A DNA stretch of 64,000 nucleotides. Source: Intestinibacter bartlettii (lineage in GTDB: Bacteria > Bacillota > Clostridia > Peptostreptococcales > Peptostreptococcaceae). The notes under the pieces are model-generated. The model saw nothing but the letters and a program-made list of their open reading frames with translations. It made no database searches and was not told the origin of the DNA. Within the stretch, counting starts at the first letter, position 1, and every line of letters begins with the position of its first letter. The DNA is taken from the NCBI RefSeq assembly GCF_018917435.1, contig NZ_JAHLOQ010000013.1, forward strand, positions 1 through 64,000. Direction: 5' to 3'. Of the stretch, positions 43,791 through 52,669 are shown one piece after another. A program made the translations under genes and the position numbers.

Positions 43791-46001
43791 ATGAAAAAAT
43801 TTAAAAATACTTCTGAAGTTGAACCTTATGATGGGATTATCGGTCAGGAGAGAGCTGTGAGTGCAATGCAATTAGGACTAAAAATGAATAATCCGGCTTA
43901 TAATATATATGTTTCAGGGGATTGTGGAAGTGGAAGAATTACTTATACAATAAAAGCAATCCAATCCCAACAAATTGATGAAAGCAAAATTAAGGACTGG
44001 TGTTATGTATATAACTTCAAAGACCCTAGATGTCCTGTTGCCATTGATTTTCCAGCTGGCAAAGGCTCAGAATTTAAGGAATATATGGAAGATTTGATTG
44101 AAAGTTTAACAGAAGAGATTAATGATGCATTTGAAAATGAGGAATATGAACTTACAAAAAATAAACTATTACAGACTTATGAATATGAAAAAGAAAAATT
44201 ATTAAAAAGTGTAAGAAACTATGGAAAAGAAAAAGGATTTAAGCTTAAGAGTAGCTCTTCAGGCTTTATATTTATGCCTATAAATGATAATTATGAAGAC
44301 GAGATATCAGCGGAGGAATTTTGTCAAACGAAAAAAGAACTTGAAGAAATGGCTATTCAAGTTTTATATAAGTTGAAAGAGTTAGAAGAGAGAGTCAAAC
44401 AAGTTGTTATAGAAACGGAGAATCAAATTGGGAAACTAGTAGTTGTACCATATATTGAAGCTGCTAAGAAGAAATATAGTGATAATAAAAAAGTAATAAA
44501 CTACTTAGAAGAGCTGGAAGAAAATATTTTAGAATATATATATATGTTTTATTTAGATGAGGACGATTTAAAAGATAAATATGATAAAAATTATACTTTG
44601 AAATATGAGGTAAACTTATTTGTAAGTAATGAAAATTTTTCAAAAGTCATTGTGGAAAATGATCCACGCCCAAGTAATCTATTTGGAAAAGTGGAATACG
44701 AATATCAAAATGGAAATCTAAAAACAGATTTTACTAAAATAATACCAGGGTCTTTTCACAAAGCTAATGGAGGATATTTAGTTTTATATGTAGACCAACT
44801 TTTGAGATATGCAAATACATGGGAATTATTAAAAAAGGCCTTAAAAACTGGACAAATAGATATAGAAGGTCAAGGATTTATAAATCCAATGCCTATTCCT
44901 GTGGATTTAAAAATAATTTTGATAGGAAGTAGATATTTATATAGTCTTATATATAATTATGACCCAGAATTTATGAAGTATTTCAAAGTATTTGTTGATT
45001 TTGATGATGAAATGGATAAGAATGAAAAAAATGAAGATGCAATAAGTGGATTTATTTCGTATCAATGTGAGAAAAATAATTATAGACATTTAACATATGA
45101 TGCAGTTAAACAAATAATTAATCAAAGTATGAGAATGGTTGAAGATAAAAGTAAATTATCTACTAATTTTAATAAATTGATGGATATGATAGATGAAGGC
45201 AATCTGTATGCTGAAATTGATGGCTCAAAATATATAGAAAAGAGACATATAGAAAAAGCAATACAAGCCAAAAAATATAGAATTGATAAGATTGAAGAAA
45301 AAATAGATGAGTCATATAAACGTGAAAATACATTAATAGATATAACAGGGAAACAAGTAGGTGTAATAAATGGTTTATCTGTATTAAGTACAGGAGAACA
45401 TACTTTTGGAAAACCTTCCAGAATAACAGTTTCAACAGCATGTGGAAGCAAGGGAATAGTAAATATAGAAAGAGAAGCAAAAATGAGTGGTTCTATTCAT
45501 AATAAAGGGGTATTAATATTAGAAGGATACTTAGCTGAAAACTTTGCTCAGGAATTTCCTTTATCATTAAATGCATATATTTGCTTTGAGCAAAACTATG
45601 GAGGAGTAGATGGTGATAGTGCTTCATCTGCAGAACTATATGCTTTATTATCCTCTTTAAGCAATATAGGAATTAAACAAAATATTGCTGTGACAGGATC
45701 CATTAACCAAAAAGGTCAAATTCAAGTTGTTGGAGGAATTCCTAAAAAAGTAGAGGGATTTTATTATTGCTGTAAACATAAAGGACTTACAGGAGATCAA
45801 GGTGTAATTATTCCAGCAAATAATGAAAATAATTTAGTATTATGTGATGAAGTAGAGGAGGCAATAAGGAATGAAAAATTCCATATTTATAAAGTAAATA
45901 GAATAGAAGAAGCAATGGAAATATTAACAGATGAAAAATTTAATATTATAAAAGAATTATCTATAGAAAAATTGAAAAAGTACAGCGAGTATAAAAAGTA
46001 A
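43791..46001 (+). CDS. Lon-like ATP-dependent protease (LonB/AAA_32 type)
   Basis: 736 residues. The N-terminal AAA-like region has a modified Walker A, GDCGSGRIT, with Arg where Lys is usual, as often seen in this Lon-related family. A long helical insertion (about 90-270) follows. The C-terminal S16 protease domain has the catalytic Ser in DGDSASSAE (about 609) and Lys in GGIPKKVEGF (about 652). It lacks a classical Lon N-domain. Substrates are unknown. TTGAGGGGAG lies upstream of the start. Confidence 0.9.
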   Translation: MKKFKNTSEVEPYDGIIGQERAVSAMQLGLKMNNPAYNIYVSGDCGSGRITYTIKAIQSQQIDESKIKDWCYVYNFKDPRCPVAIDFPAGKGSEFKEYMEDLIESLTEEINDAFENEEYELTKNKLLQTYEYEKEKLLKSVRNYGKEKGFKLKSSSSGFIFMPINDNYEDEISAEEFCQTKKELEEMAIQVLYKLKELEERVKQVVIETENQIGKLVVVPYIEAAKKKYSDNKKVINYLEELEENILEYIYMFYLDEDDLKDKYDKNYTLKYEVNLFVSNENFSKVIVENDPRPSNLFGKVEYEYQNGNLKTDFTKIIPGSFHKANGGYLVLYVDQLLRYANTWELLKKALKTGQIDIEGQGFINPMPIPVDLKIILIGSRYLYSLIYNYDPEFMKYFKVFVDFDDEMDKNEKNEDAISGFISYQCEKNNYRHLTYDAVKQIINQSMRMVEDKSKLSTNFNKLMDMIDEGNLYAEIDGSKYIEKRHIEKAIQAKKYRIDKIEEKIDESYKRENTLIDITGKQVGVINGLSVLSTGEHTFGKPSRITVSTACGSKGIVNIEREAKMSGSIHNKGVLILEGYLAENFAQEFPLSLNAYICFEQNYGGVDGDSASSAELYALLSSLSNIGIKQNIAVTGSINQKGQIQVVGGIPKKVEGFYYCCKHKGLTGDQGVIIPANNENNLVLCDEVEEAIRNEKFHIYKVNRIEEAMEILTDEKFNIIKELSIEKLKKYSEYKK

Positions 46002-46043
46002 ACGCCATTGTACAAATTTTCAAATTAAATTTAAAGATATTAA

Positions 46044-46090
46044 AAAATCAATTTTGAGAATATTACCATATTCAAAATTGATTTTTTTGT
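46044..46090 (+). terminator. Intrinsic terminator
   Basis: AAATCAATTTTGAGAATA and TATTCAAAATTGATTT pair, followed by a T run. Confidence 0.85.
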
Positions 46091-46205
46091 TGTAAAAGGA
46101 AAAATATAAATTAAATGTTTTGTAATATATTAATTAATTTTAAAGATAATAAATTTAAAGATGAAATGATAAAATATGAATTAAGTAAACAAGGGGGACA
46201 ATGAA

Positions 46206-46826
46206 ATGAAAGATGTAAATAAAATCCTAGATAAATTAGAAGAAACATATCCAGATGCTCAATGTGAATTAAATTATGAAACACCATTTGAACTTTTAAT
46301 AGCAACAATATTATCAGCTCAATGCACAGATGTAAGAGTTAATAAAGTTACAAAAGAATTATTTGCTAAATATAACACACCGGAGCAATTTGCAAAATTG
46401 ACTGAAGAAGAAATAGGAGAAGAAATTAGAAGTTGCGGACTTTATAAAAGTAAATCAAAAAAAATAAAAGAAACTTCTAAAATGATTTGTGAAAATTTTG
46501 GGGGTGAAGTACCACAAACTTTAAAAGAATTGACAACACTTCCTGGAGTTGGAAGAAAGACTGCGGATGTAGTTTTAAGTAATGCTTTTAATCATGATGC
46601 TATAGCAGTTGATACTCATGTATTTAGAGTTACAAATAGAATAGGAATAGTGAATACAAAGACAGCAGAAAAAACAGAATTTGTTTTGATGGATGCTATT
46701 CCTAAAAATAGATGGTCACATTCACATCATTTATTTATATTCCACGGAAGAAGAATATGTAAGGCAAGAAAACCAGAATGTGATATATGTCCAATAAAGG
46801 AGGATTGTGATTACTATAATAATTAA
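46206..46826 (+). CDS. nth: Endonuclease III
   Basis: 206 residues. The enzyme excises oxidised pyrimidines and cleaves the abasic site. The helix-hairpin-helix is LPGVGRKTADVVL with the catalytic Lys (about 119), the catalytic Asp is in VDTHVFRV (about 137), and the iron-sulfur cluster is formed by Cys residues in RICKARKPECDICPIKEDC. The start follows AAGGGGGA. It is followed closely by the VanW gene. Confidence 0.96.
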   Translation: MKDVNKILDKLEETYPDAQCELNYETPFELLIATILSAQCTDVRVNKVTKELFAKYNTPEQFAKLTEEEIGEEIRSCGLYKSKSKKIKETSKMICENFGGEVPQTLKELTTLPGVGRKTADVVLSNAFNHDAIAVDTHVFRVTNRIGIVNTKTAEKTEFVLMDAIPKNRWSHSHHLFIFHGRRICKARKPECDICPIKEDCDYYNN

Positions 46827-46865
46827 CAGAAATAGGATTAATTACTACAGAAAGGGATGACAGTA

Positions 46866-48206
46866 TTGAAAAAAGACAAACTTTTAGTAATGTTAGTAAT
46901 TATTTTTATGATAGTAAGCAATAATGTAGTTTATGCATTTGATTTAGAAGGAAAAATATATAAGAATGTATATGTTGAAAATATAAACTTATCAAATTTA
47001 ACTAAAGAAGAGGCAATGAAAAAAATAAATTGCTATATAGATGAATATAGATATTTTAACTTAGTCTATAAAAATAAAAAGATATTAATAGATAAGCAAA
47101 CTTTTAATTTAGATTATAATGTCGAGCAATTAGTAGAAAAGGCATACAATATAGGTAGAGATAAAGATATGATAACAAATATGAAAACTAAGTTAAGTTT
47201 AAAAAAAGGTGATAGAGAAATAATACCATTTGCTATTTGTTATGATATTTCAAAAGTAGATGAATTAATAGAAAATTTGAATTCTGAATTTTATTTATCG
47301 CCAGTAAGTGCAACAGCTAAAGTAGTAGATGATAACATAATTATTACCGAAGATAGTTATGGCCAAGCTGTGGATAAAGAACAATTAAAAAATATTATAG
47401 TGTCTAAACTTGAAAATTTAGACACTAAAGAATCCGAAATACCAATAAAAGTTTTAAATCCTAAATATACTTATAACCAATTATCAAAAATAAATACATT
47501 ATTAGGAAGTTATGAAACATACTTTAATCCTAAAAATACAAATAGGGTAACTAATATAACTGTAGCTTCAAAGTCAACTAGTAATGTTCTTATAGGTACG
47601 AATGAAAAGTTTTCTTTTAATAATGAATTAAGTAATAAAAATGCCTACAGTCAATTTAAAAATGCCCCAATTATTTTAAATGGAAAGCCGGACCAAGGGG
47701 TTGGTGGTGGAATATGTCAAGTTTCAACTACTATATACAATGCTGCGTTATATGCAGGAATGGATATAATGCAAATAACGAATCATTCTATACCTAGTTC
47801 TTATATCAAGAAGGGAAGAGATGCCACTGTTTCTGAAGGATATATAGATTTTGCATTTAAAAATAAATATGATACTCCAATACTAATATATAATGAAATT
47901 TACTCTAATAAAATTGTATCAAAAATATATGGAAGTAATACAGATAAAAGTAATATAGAAATTGATACAGAAGTTGTAAAAACAATTGAAAATAAAAAGA
48001 TATATAAAAATGATTCTAAACTAAAAAAGGGAACTAAAGTAGTTGAACAACCAGGCAGATTAGGATATACTGTAAATACTTTTCGCATATATAAGTCAAA
48101 TGACAAAATTATAAAAAAAGAATTGATAAATACCAGCTATTATCCACCTTGTGATGAAATAATTTTAAAAGGAACTAGAGAAGTTCAAAATGAGGTAATA
48201 AAATAA
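46866..48206 (+). CDS. VanW-family exported protein
   Basis: 446 residues. A signal peptide (about 1-24, ending NNVVYA) precedes a region with PG_binding_4-like repeats (about 30-200) and the VanW domain (about 205-340), marked by GVGGGICQVSTTIYNAALYA and ITNHSIPSSYI. VanW-like proteins occur in glycopeptide-resistance clusters and widely in spore formers; the role is not settled. The start is TTG at 46866, with AAAGGG at good spacing; the ATG at 46857 directly abuts that site. It lies 39 bp from nth. Confidence 0.88.
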   Translation: MKKDKLLVMLVIIFMIVSNNVVYAFDLEGKIYKNVYVENINLSNLTKEEAMKKINCYIDEYRYFNLVYKNKKILIDKQTFNLDYNVEQLVEKAYNIGRDKDMITNMKTKLSLKKGDREIIPFAICYDISKVDELIENLNSEFYLSPVSATAKVVDDNIIITEDSYGQAVDKEQLKNIIVSKLENLDTKESEIPIKVLNPKYTYNQLSKINTLLGSYETYFNPKNTNRVTNITVASKSTSNVLIGTNEKFSFNNELSNKNAYSQFKNAPIILNGKPDQGVGGGICQVSTTIYNAALYAGMDIMQITNHSIPSSYIKKGRDATVSEGYIDFAFKNKYDTPILIYNEIYSNKIVSKIYGSNTDKSNIEIDTEVVKTIENKKIYKNDSKLKKGTKVVEQPGRLGYTVNTFRIYKSNDKIIKKELINTSYYPPCDEIILKGTREVQNEVIK

Positions 48207-48349
48207 TGTTTAAATAAAATAGATTTATTTAAATGTAATTTTTAAAATAATAGTTTTTTTGATATAATATAATTTAGGTTTATTATAGAGTTATAACTAA
48301 AAAAATAATTTAAATAATTAGTAATTATGAATAGTATAAGGAGGAAGAA

Positions 48350-48820
48350 ATGTCAATAAATGTTGTATTAGTAGAACCAGAAATACCTCAAAATACTGGA
48401 AATATAATAAGAACTTGTGCAAATACAGGAGCAACTCTGCACTTAATCAGACCATTAGGTTTTTCATTAGAAGATAAATACTTAAAAAGATGTGGACTAG
48501 ATTATTGGGATATTTCAGATATAAGATATTATGATAGCTTTGAGGAATTACAAGAAAAGTATCCAGATGCGAAATATTTTTATTCAACAACTAAAGCACA
48601 AAAAGCTCACTCAGATATGGAATTTGAAGATGGCTGCTTTTTAGTATTTGGAAAAGAGACAAAAGGACTTCCAAAGCCTTTAATAGAAGCTAATATGGAT
48701 ACTTGTATGAGAATACCTATGTTAGCATTAGAAAAGGCAAGATCTCTAAATCTATCAAATTCAGTAGCTATAGTAGTATACGAAGCTATGAGACAAATTG
48801 GATATCCAGGAATGAGATAA
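48350..48820 (+). CDS. trmL: tRNA (cytidine/uridine-34-2'-O)-methyltransferase
   Basis: 156 residues, a minimal SPOUT knot methyltransferase. NTGNIIRTCANTGA near the N-terminus, FGKETKGLPKPL and the SAM-binding RIPML and SLNLSNSVAIVVYE knot are all present. It modifies the wobble base of tRNA-Leu in E. coli (TrmL). Length fits. AAGGAGG precedes the start. It is followed after 28 bp by degV. Confidence 0.95.
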   Translation: MSINVVLVEPEIPQNTGNIIRTCANTGATLHLIRPLGFSLEDKYLKRCGLDYWDISDIRYYDSFEELQEKYPDAKYFYSTTKAQKAHSDMEFEDGCFLVFGKETKGLPKPLIEANMDTCMRIPMLALEKARSLNLSNSVAIVVYEAMRQIGYPGMR

Positions 48821-48848
48821 CAATTTTAAGATGAAGGAGTATTTAACT

Positions 48849-49691
48849 ATGGGTAAAATTAAATTGATTTGTGACAGTATGGCGGATTTAACTAAAGATC
48901 AAATAGAAAAGTATGATATAGAAGTTTTACCGTTAACTGTAATATTAGATGATAAAGAATATAAGGATGGAATAGATTTCGAATTAGATGAATTCTATCA
49001 ATTATTAAAAGATAAAAAGTATCCAAAAACTTCGCAAGTAACATATGGTCAATTTAAAACAGTATTCGATAAATATGTAGCTGAAGGAAGAACTATTTTT
49101 TATATAGCATCGTCAGCAAATGCTACAGGAAGTTATCAAAGTGCTGTAATGGCTAAAAATGATACTGAAGGGGATATACATGTATATGATGCAAGTAACT
49201 TAACTTTTGGAGCAGGAATATTTGTGTTAAGAGCAGCACAACTGTTAGAAGAAGGAAAAACTCTTGATGAAGTGATTAAAGAGCTGAATGTAATAAAAGA
49301 AAAATACTGTTTAGTATTCTCTATAGATTCTTTAAGTCATCTTCAAAAAGGTGGTAGAATATCTTCTACAAAAGCTATAGTAGGTAATTTATTAAATGTA
49401 AAACCTATATGTGAAGTTAAAGATGGGCTAGTTACTCAATTAGGTCAAGTTAGAGGTAAGAAGAACGTTATAAACAAACTAATTGAAGTTACAGATGAGT
49501 TAACTGGTGGAGATATAGATACTAGTATTATGTATATCGGATATATGGATAACGAAAAAGAAAAAGATAAAATGATAGAAGCTTTAAAAGAAAAGTACAA
49601 CCCAGATAAAATTGGTACATTTAAAATAGGTTCTTGTATAGGATCACATTCAGGGCCAGGTGTTTTAGGAATATTAAGCTTTAAGAAGTAA
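48849..49691 (+). CDS. DegV family protein (second copy)
   Basis: 280 residues. TSQVTYGQF (about residue 62), IASSANATGSYQSA and KGGRISSTKAIVGNLLNVKP match fatty-acid-binding DegV/FakB proteins. It is clearly diverged from the DegV at 1898, and different members of this family prefer different acyl chains. The start at 48849 follows AAGGAG; ATG 48831 includes that site. Probably cotranscribed with trmL. A terminator follows at 49731. Confidence 0.9.
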   Translation: MGKIKLICDSMADLTKDQIEKYDIEVLPLTVILDDKEYKDGIDFELDEFYQLLKDKKYPKTSQVTYGQFKTVFDKYVAEGRTIFYIASSANATGSYQSAVMAKNDTEGDIHVYDASNLTFGAGIFVLRAAQLLEEGKTLDEVIKELNVIKEKYCLVFSIDSLSHLQKGGRISSTKAIVGNLLNVKPICEVKDGLVTQLGQVRGKKNVINKLIEVTDELTGGDIDTSIMYIGYMDNEKEKDKMIEALKEKYNPDKIGTFKIGSCIGSHSGPGVLGILSFKK

Positions 49692-49730
49692 TAGTATTTT
49701 AGAACTTAAAAGTACATATTTAATGAAAAA

Positions 49731-49766
49731 TAAGCCACAAAAATATATATTTTTGTGGCTTGTTTT
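49731..49766 (+). terminator. Intrinsic terminator
   Basis: AAGCCACAAAAATA and TATTTTTGTGGCTT pair, followed by GTTTTT. Confidence 0.88.
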
Positions 49767-49878
49767 TATATATAATCGTGTTTTATATGTATATATATGA
49801 TAAAAAACAAGATAAACGTTTTAGCAAGGGGTGTTTTTTAAAAAGTACGAACAAAAATAGAAAAAATATAAAAAAAGA

Positions 49879-50005
49879 TTGATTTTTTAGACGAAAAATA
49901 GGATAATAGAGTTGGATATATTTCGTGCTGTTTCGACACTTAACGAGTATTGGATAAAATATTATTAAAAAAATAATACAACTTATAAATAATCGAAATA
50001 TGCAC
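49879..50005 (+). promoter_or_regulatory. Promoter and structured leader of BMP gene 1
   Basis: TTGATT (49879-49884) and GATAAT (49902-49907) are 17 bp apart. The leader then contains GTGC-TG-TTTCGA (49925-49936), which can pair with TCGAAA-TAT-GCAC (49993-50005). The same promoter layout and pairing occur in front of the second BMP gene. Long AT-rich sequence lies between the arms. Not matched to a named riboswitch. Confidence 0.55.
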
Positions 50006-50050
50006 ACAATAAAAATAGTAAATATTAGACAACTTTTTTAGGAGGAAATT

Positions 50051-51085
50051 ATGCAATTAAAAAAATTATTTGCAGTAGGACTTGCAGCAGTAATGATGAG
50101 TTCATTATTAGTTGGATGTAGCGGAAACAAGACTGAAAGTAATGGCGATGCATACAAAATAGGTATGATCGCAGATACTGGTGGAGTTAATGATGAATCA
50201 TTCAACCAATCTACTTGGGAAGGTTTACAACAAGCTCAAGAAAAGTACGGAAAAGACAAAGTTCAGGTAAAATACGTTGAGTCTAGCCAAGAAGCTGACT
50301 ACACACCAAACATAGAAATGTTTGTAGAAGAAGATTTAGATTTAATAATAGGTGTTGGATATAAAATAGCAGATGCAATACAAGAAGCTGCTAATAATTA
50401 TCCAGATGTAGAATTTGCAATAATAGACCATGCATATGATAATCAACCTACAAATGTAACTTCATTAATATATGAAGATAACACATCATCATATTTAGCA
50501 GGATTAGTAGCAGCTAAAATGACTGAAACAAACAAGGTAGCATTCATAGGTGGTATGAAAAGTGTTACATTAGATAAATTTGAATATGGATTTAGAGCAG
50601 GTGTTAAAGCTGCAAATCCAGATTGTGAAGTACAAGTAAGATATGCAAACAGCTTTACAGATTCAGCATTAGCAAAATCAATAGCAAACAAAATGCATAA
50701 AGATGGTGTTGATGTAATATTCACAGCAGCAGGTGCAGCTGGTACAGGTGCTATCGAAGCAGCTAAAGAAAATGGGAAAATGGCTATAGGTGTTGATATA
50801 GATCAAAGTCCTTTAGCACCAGATAACATAATAACATCAACTATGAAAAATATAAATGTATCAATAGTTGATTTAGTAGGTAAAATAGTAGATGGAAAAT
50901 ATGAAGGTGGACAAGTTATAATAAATACACTTGCTGATGGTGGAGTTGGATTATCTGATACAACAAAAGACCATGTACCTCAAGATATACTTGATTATGT
51001 TAATGAACAATCTCAAAAAATAATAGATGGGGAAATAAAGGTTCCACAAAATGAAAAAGAATACAAACAAATAGTTGGAGAATAA
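50051..51085 (+). CDS. BMP-family nucleoside-binding lipoprotein (copy 1)
   Basis: 344 residues. A lipobox signal peptide (LLVGC, Cys about 24) is followed by a periplasmic-binding fold of the basic membrane protein type: GGVNDESFNQSTWEGLQQA, then VGYKIADA, and EVQVRYANSFTDSALAK. Homologues (PnrA, BmpA/NupN) bind purine nucleosides and feed an ABC importer. The transporter genes are 1.6 kb downstream. A terminator follows, so the copy is its own transcript. AGGAGG precedes the start. Confidence 0.93.
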   Translation: MQLKKLFAVGLAAVMMSSLLVGCSGNKTESNGDAYKIGMIADTGGVNDESFNQSTWEGLQQAQEKYGKDKVQVKYVESSQEADYTPNIEMFVEEDLDLIIGVGYKIADAIQEAANNYPDVEFAIIDHAYDNQPTNVTSLIYEDNTSSYLAGLVAAKMTETNKVAFIGGMKSVTLDKFEYGFRAGVKAANPDCEVQVRYANSFTDSALAKSIANKMHKDGVDVIFTAAGAAGTGAIEAAKENGKMAIGVDIDQSPLAPDNIITSTMKNINVSIVDLVGKIVDGKYEGGQVIINTLADGGVGLSDTTKDHVPQDILDYVNEQSQKIIDGEIKVPQNEKEYKQIVGE

Positions 51086-51122
51086 TCTAATAATAGGATA
51101 TTCTAAAATAATATTTTGAATA

Positions 51123-51164
51123 AATAGCTATTAAGGATTTATACTTCCTTAGTAGCTATTTTTA
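51123..51164 (+). terminator. Intrinsic terminator
   Basis: AATAGCTA and TAGCTATT with inner TAAGGA/TCCTTA form a stem followed by TTT. Confidence 0.8.
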
Positions 51165-51257
51165 TGTCTATATTGATAGTGTTTTATATATAATACTGGT
51201 AAAAACTTATTAAGAAAAAAAATTATATATTAAATGTAAAAAAATACAACTTTTATA

Positions 51258-51408
51258 TTGAAATTTTAACTATAAAATAGGATAATATACAAAGGTATTA
51301 ATTCGTGCAAAATCGACATATATGTTATACGATATGAAATAAAAATATACTATATATTTGAATTAACAAAATATTATTCGATTATAAATAAAATGTAGAA
51401 ATTTGCAC
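51258..51408 (+). promoter_or_regulatory. Promoter and structured leader of BMP gene 2
   Basis: TTGAAA (51258-51263) and GATAAT (51281-51286), again 17 bp apart. GTGCAAA (51305-51311) can pair with TTTGCAC (51402-51408), and ATCGA (51312) with TCGAT (51378). The arm ends are 36-37 nt from the start codon in this copy, nearly as in copy 1 (45 nt). Blocks AAAATAGGATAATA, TTCGTGC and TCGACA are shared by both leaders. Confidence 0.55.
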
Positions 51409-51445
51409 AAAATAAAAACAGAATATAGAACGCTAGGAGGACAAA

Positions 51446-52492
51446 ATGCAATTAAAGAAATTATTTGTAATAGGGCTTGCATTCACAATGATGACAACAC
51501 TATTAGTTGGATGCAGTGGCAACAAAAATGAAGCTAATAGTAATTCAGGTGATAAAGTATACACTGTTGGTATGATCACTGATACAGGTGGAGTCAATGA
51601 TGAATCATTTAACCAATCTACTTGGGAAGGTTTACAAAAAGCCGAAGAAAAATACGGAAGTGACAAAGTTAAAGTAAAATACTTAGAATCTACTCAAGAT
51701 GCAGATTATGTTCCAAATATCGAAACATTTGTAGAAGAAGATTTAGACTTAATAATCGGTGTTGGTTATAAAACATCAGATGCTATAAAAGAAGCAGCGG
51801 AAAATTACCCAGAAAAACAATTTGCAGTAGTAGACCATTCGTATGATAATCAACCAGAAAATGTAACTTCATTAGTATATGAAGATAATACATCATCTTA
51901 TTTAGCAGGATTAATAGCAGGTAAAATGACTAAAACAAATAAAGTAGCATTTATAGGTGGAATGGAAAGTGTTGTATTAGCTAGATTCCAATATGGATAT
52001 ATGGCAGGAGTAAAAGCTGCAAACCCAGAATGTGAAGTTATAGTAAGATATGCAAATAGTTATAATGATGCTGCATTAGGAAAATCTATCGCTAACCAAA
52101 TGCATAAAGACGGTGTTGATGTAATATTTACAGCAGCAGGTGCAGTTGGTACAGGTGCTATCGAAGCGGCTAAAGAAAATGGAAAAATGGCTATAGGTGT
52201 TGATACAGACCAAAATGCATTAGCTCCAAATAACGTAATAACATCAGCAGTTAAAAATGTAGACGTATCAGTTATAGACTTAGTAGGTCAATTAGTTGAT
52301 GGAAGCTACAAAGGTGGACAAGTTATTGTAAATACGCTTGCCGGCGGAGGAGTTGGTATAGCTGAAACTACAAGCAAAAACGTTCCAAAAGATATATTAA
52401 AATATGTTGATGAGCAAGCTGAGTTAGTAAAAAGCGGTGAAATAACAGTTCCAGAGAATGAAAAAGAATACAAAGAAATAGTTGGTGAATAA
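51446..52492 (+). CDS. BMP-family nucleoside-binding lipoprotein (copy 2)
   Basis: 348 residues, a close paralogue of the preceding gene: the same lipobox (LLVGC), GGVNDESFNQSTWEGLQKA and DGVDVIFTAAGAVGTGAIEA. Differences concentrate in surface positions and the C-terminal third. Tandem duplication gives two ligand-binding subunits for one importer, perhaps with different nucleoside preference. AGGAGG precedes the start; a terminator follows before the ABC genes. Confidence 0.93.
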   Translation: MQLKKLFVIGLAFTMMTTLLVGCSGNKNEANSNSGDKVYTVGMITDTGGVNDESFNQSTWEGLQKAEEKYGSDKVKVKYLESTQDADYVPNIETFVEEDLDLIIGVGYKTSDAIKEAAENYPEKQFAVVDHSYDNQPENVTSLVYEDNTSSYLAGLIAGKMTKTNKVAFIGGMESVVLARFQYGYMAGVKAANPECEVIVRYANSYNDAALGKSIANQMHKDGVDVIFTAAGAVGTGAIEAAKENGKMAIGVDTDQNALAPNNVITSAVKNVDVSVIDLVGQLVDGSYKGGQVIVNTLAGGGVGIAETTSKNVPKDILKYVDEQAELVKSGEITVPENEKEYKEIVGE

Positions 52493-52569
52493 TTTTTGTA
52501 ACTAACTAATTTAAAGTATATTTCTAGCGAAATTAGAAAATTTTTAGAATACAAATAGATTATAAGAAG

Positions 52570-52604
52570 AATGGATAATATATATATGTATTATCCATTT
52601 TTTT
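52570..52604 (+). terminator. Intrinsic terminator
   Basis: AATGGATAATA and TATTATCCATT pair, followed by a T run. It lies between BMP copy 2 and the ABC genes, so the lipoproteins are made in excess. Confidence 0.85.
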
Positions 52605-52669
52605 AAAGTAGCATAGTAATATCAGCTACAAATTATTATCAATTAATAAATAAGGAGGACAGCACAGGC

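Noticed and set aside
47370-47380. DnaA-box sequence TGTGGATAA inside the VanW gene
   Set aside because: It is a plain coding stretch (Val-Asp-Lys) without the repeat's stem arms, so it is probably chance.
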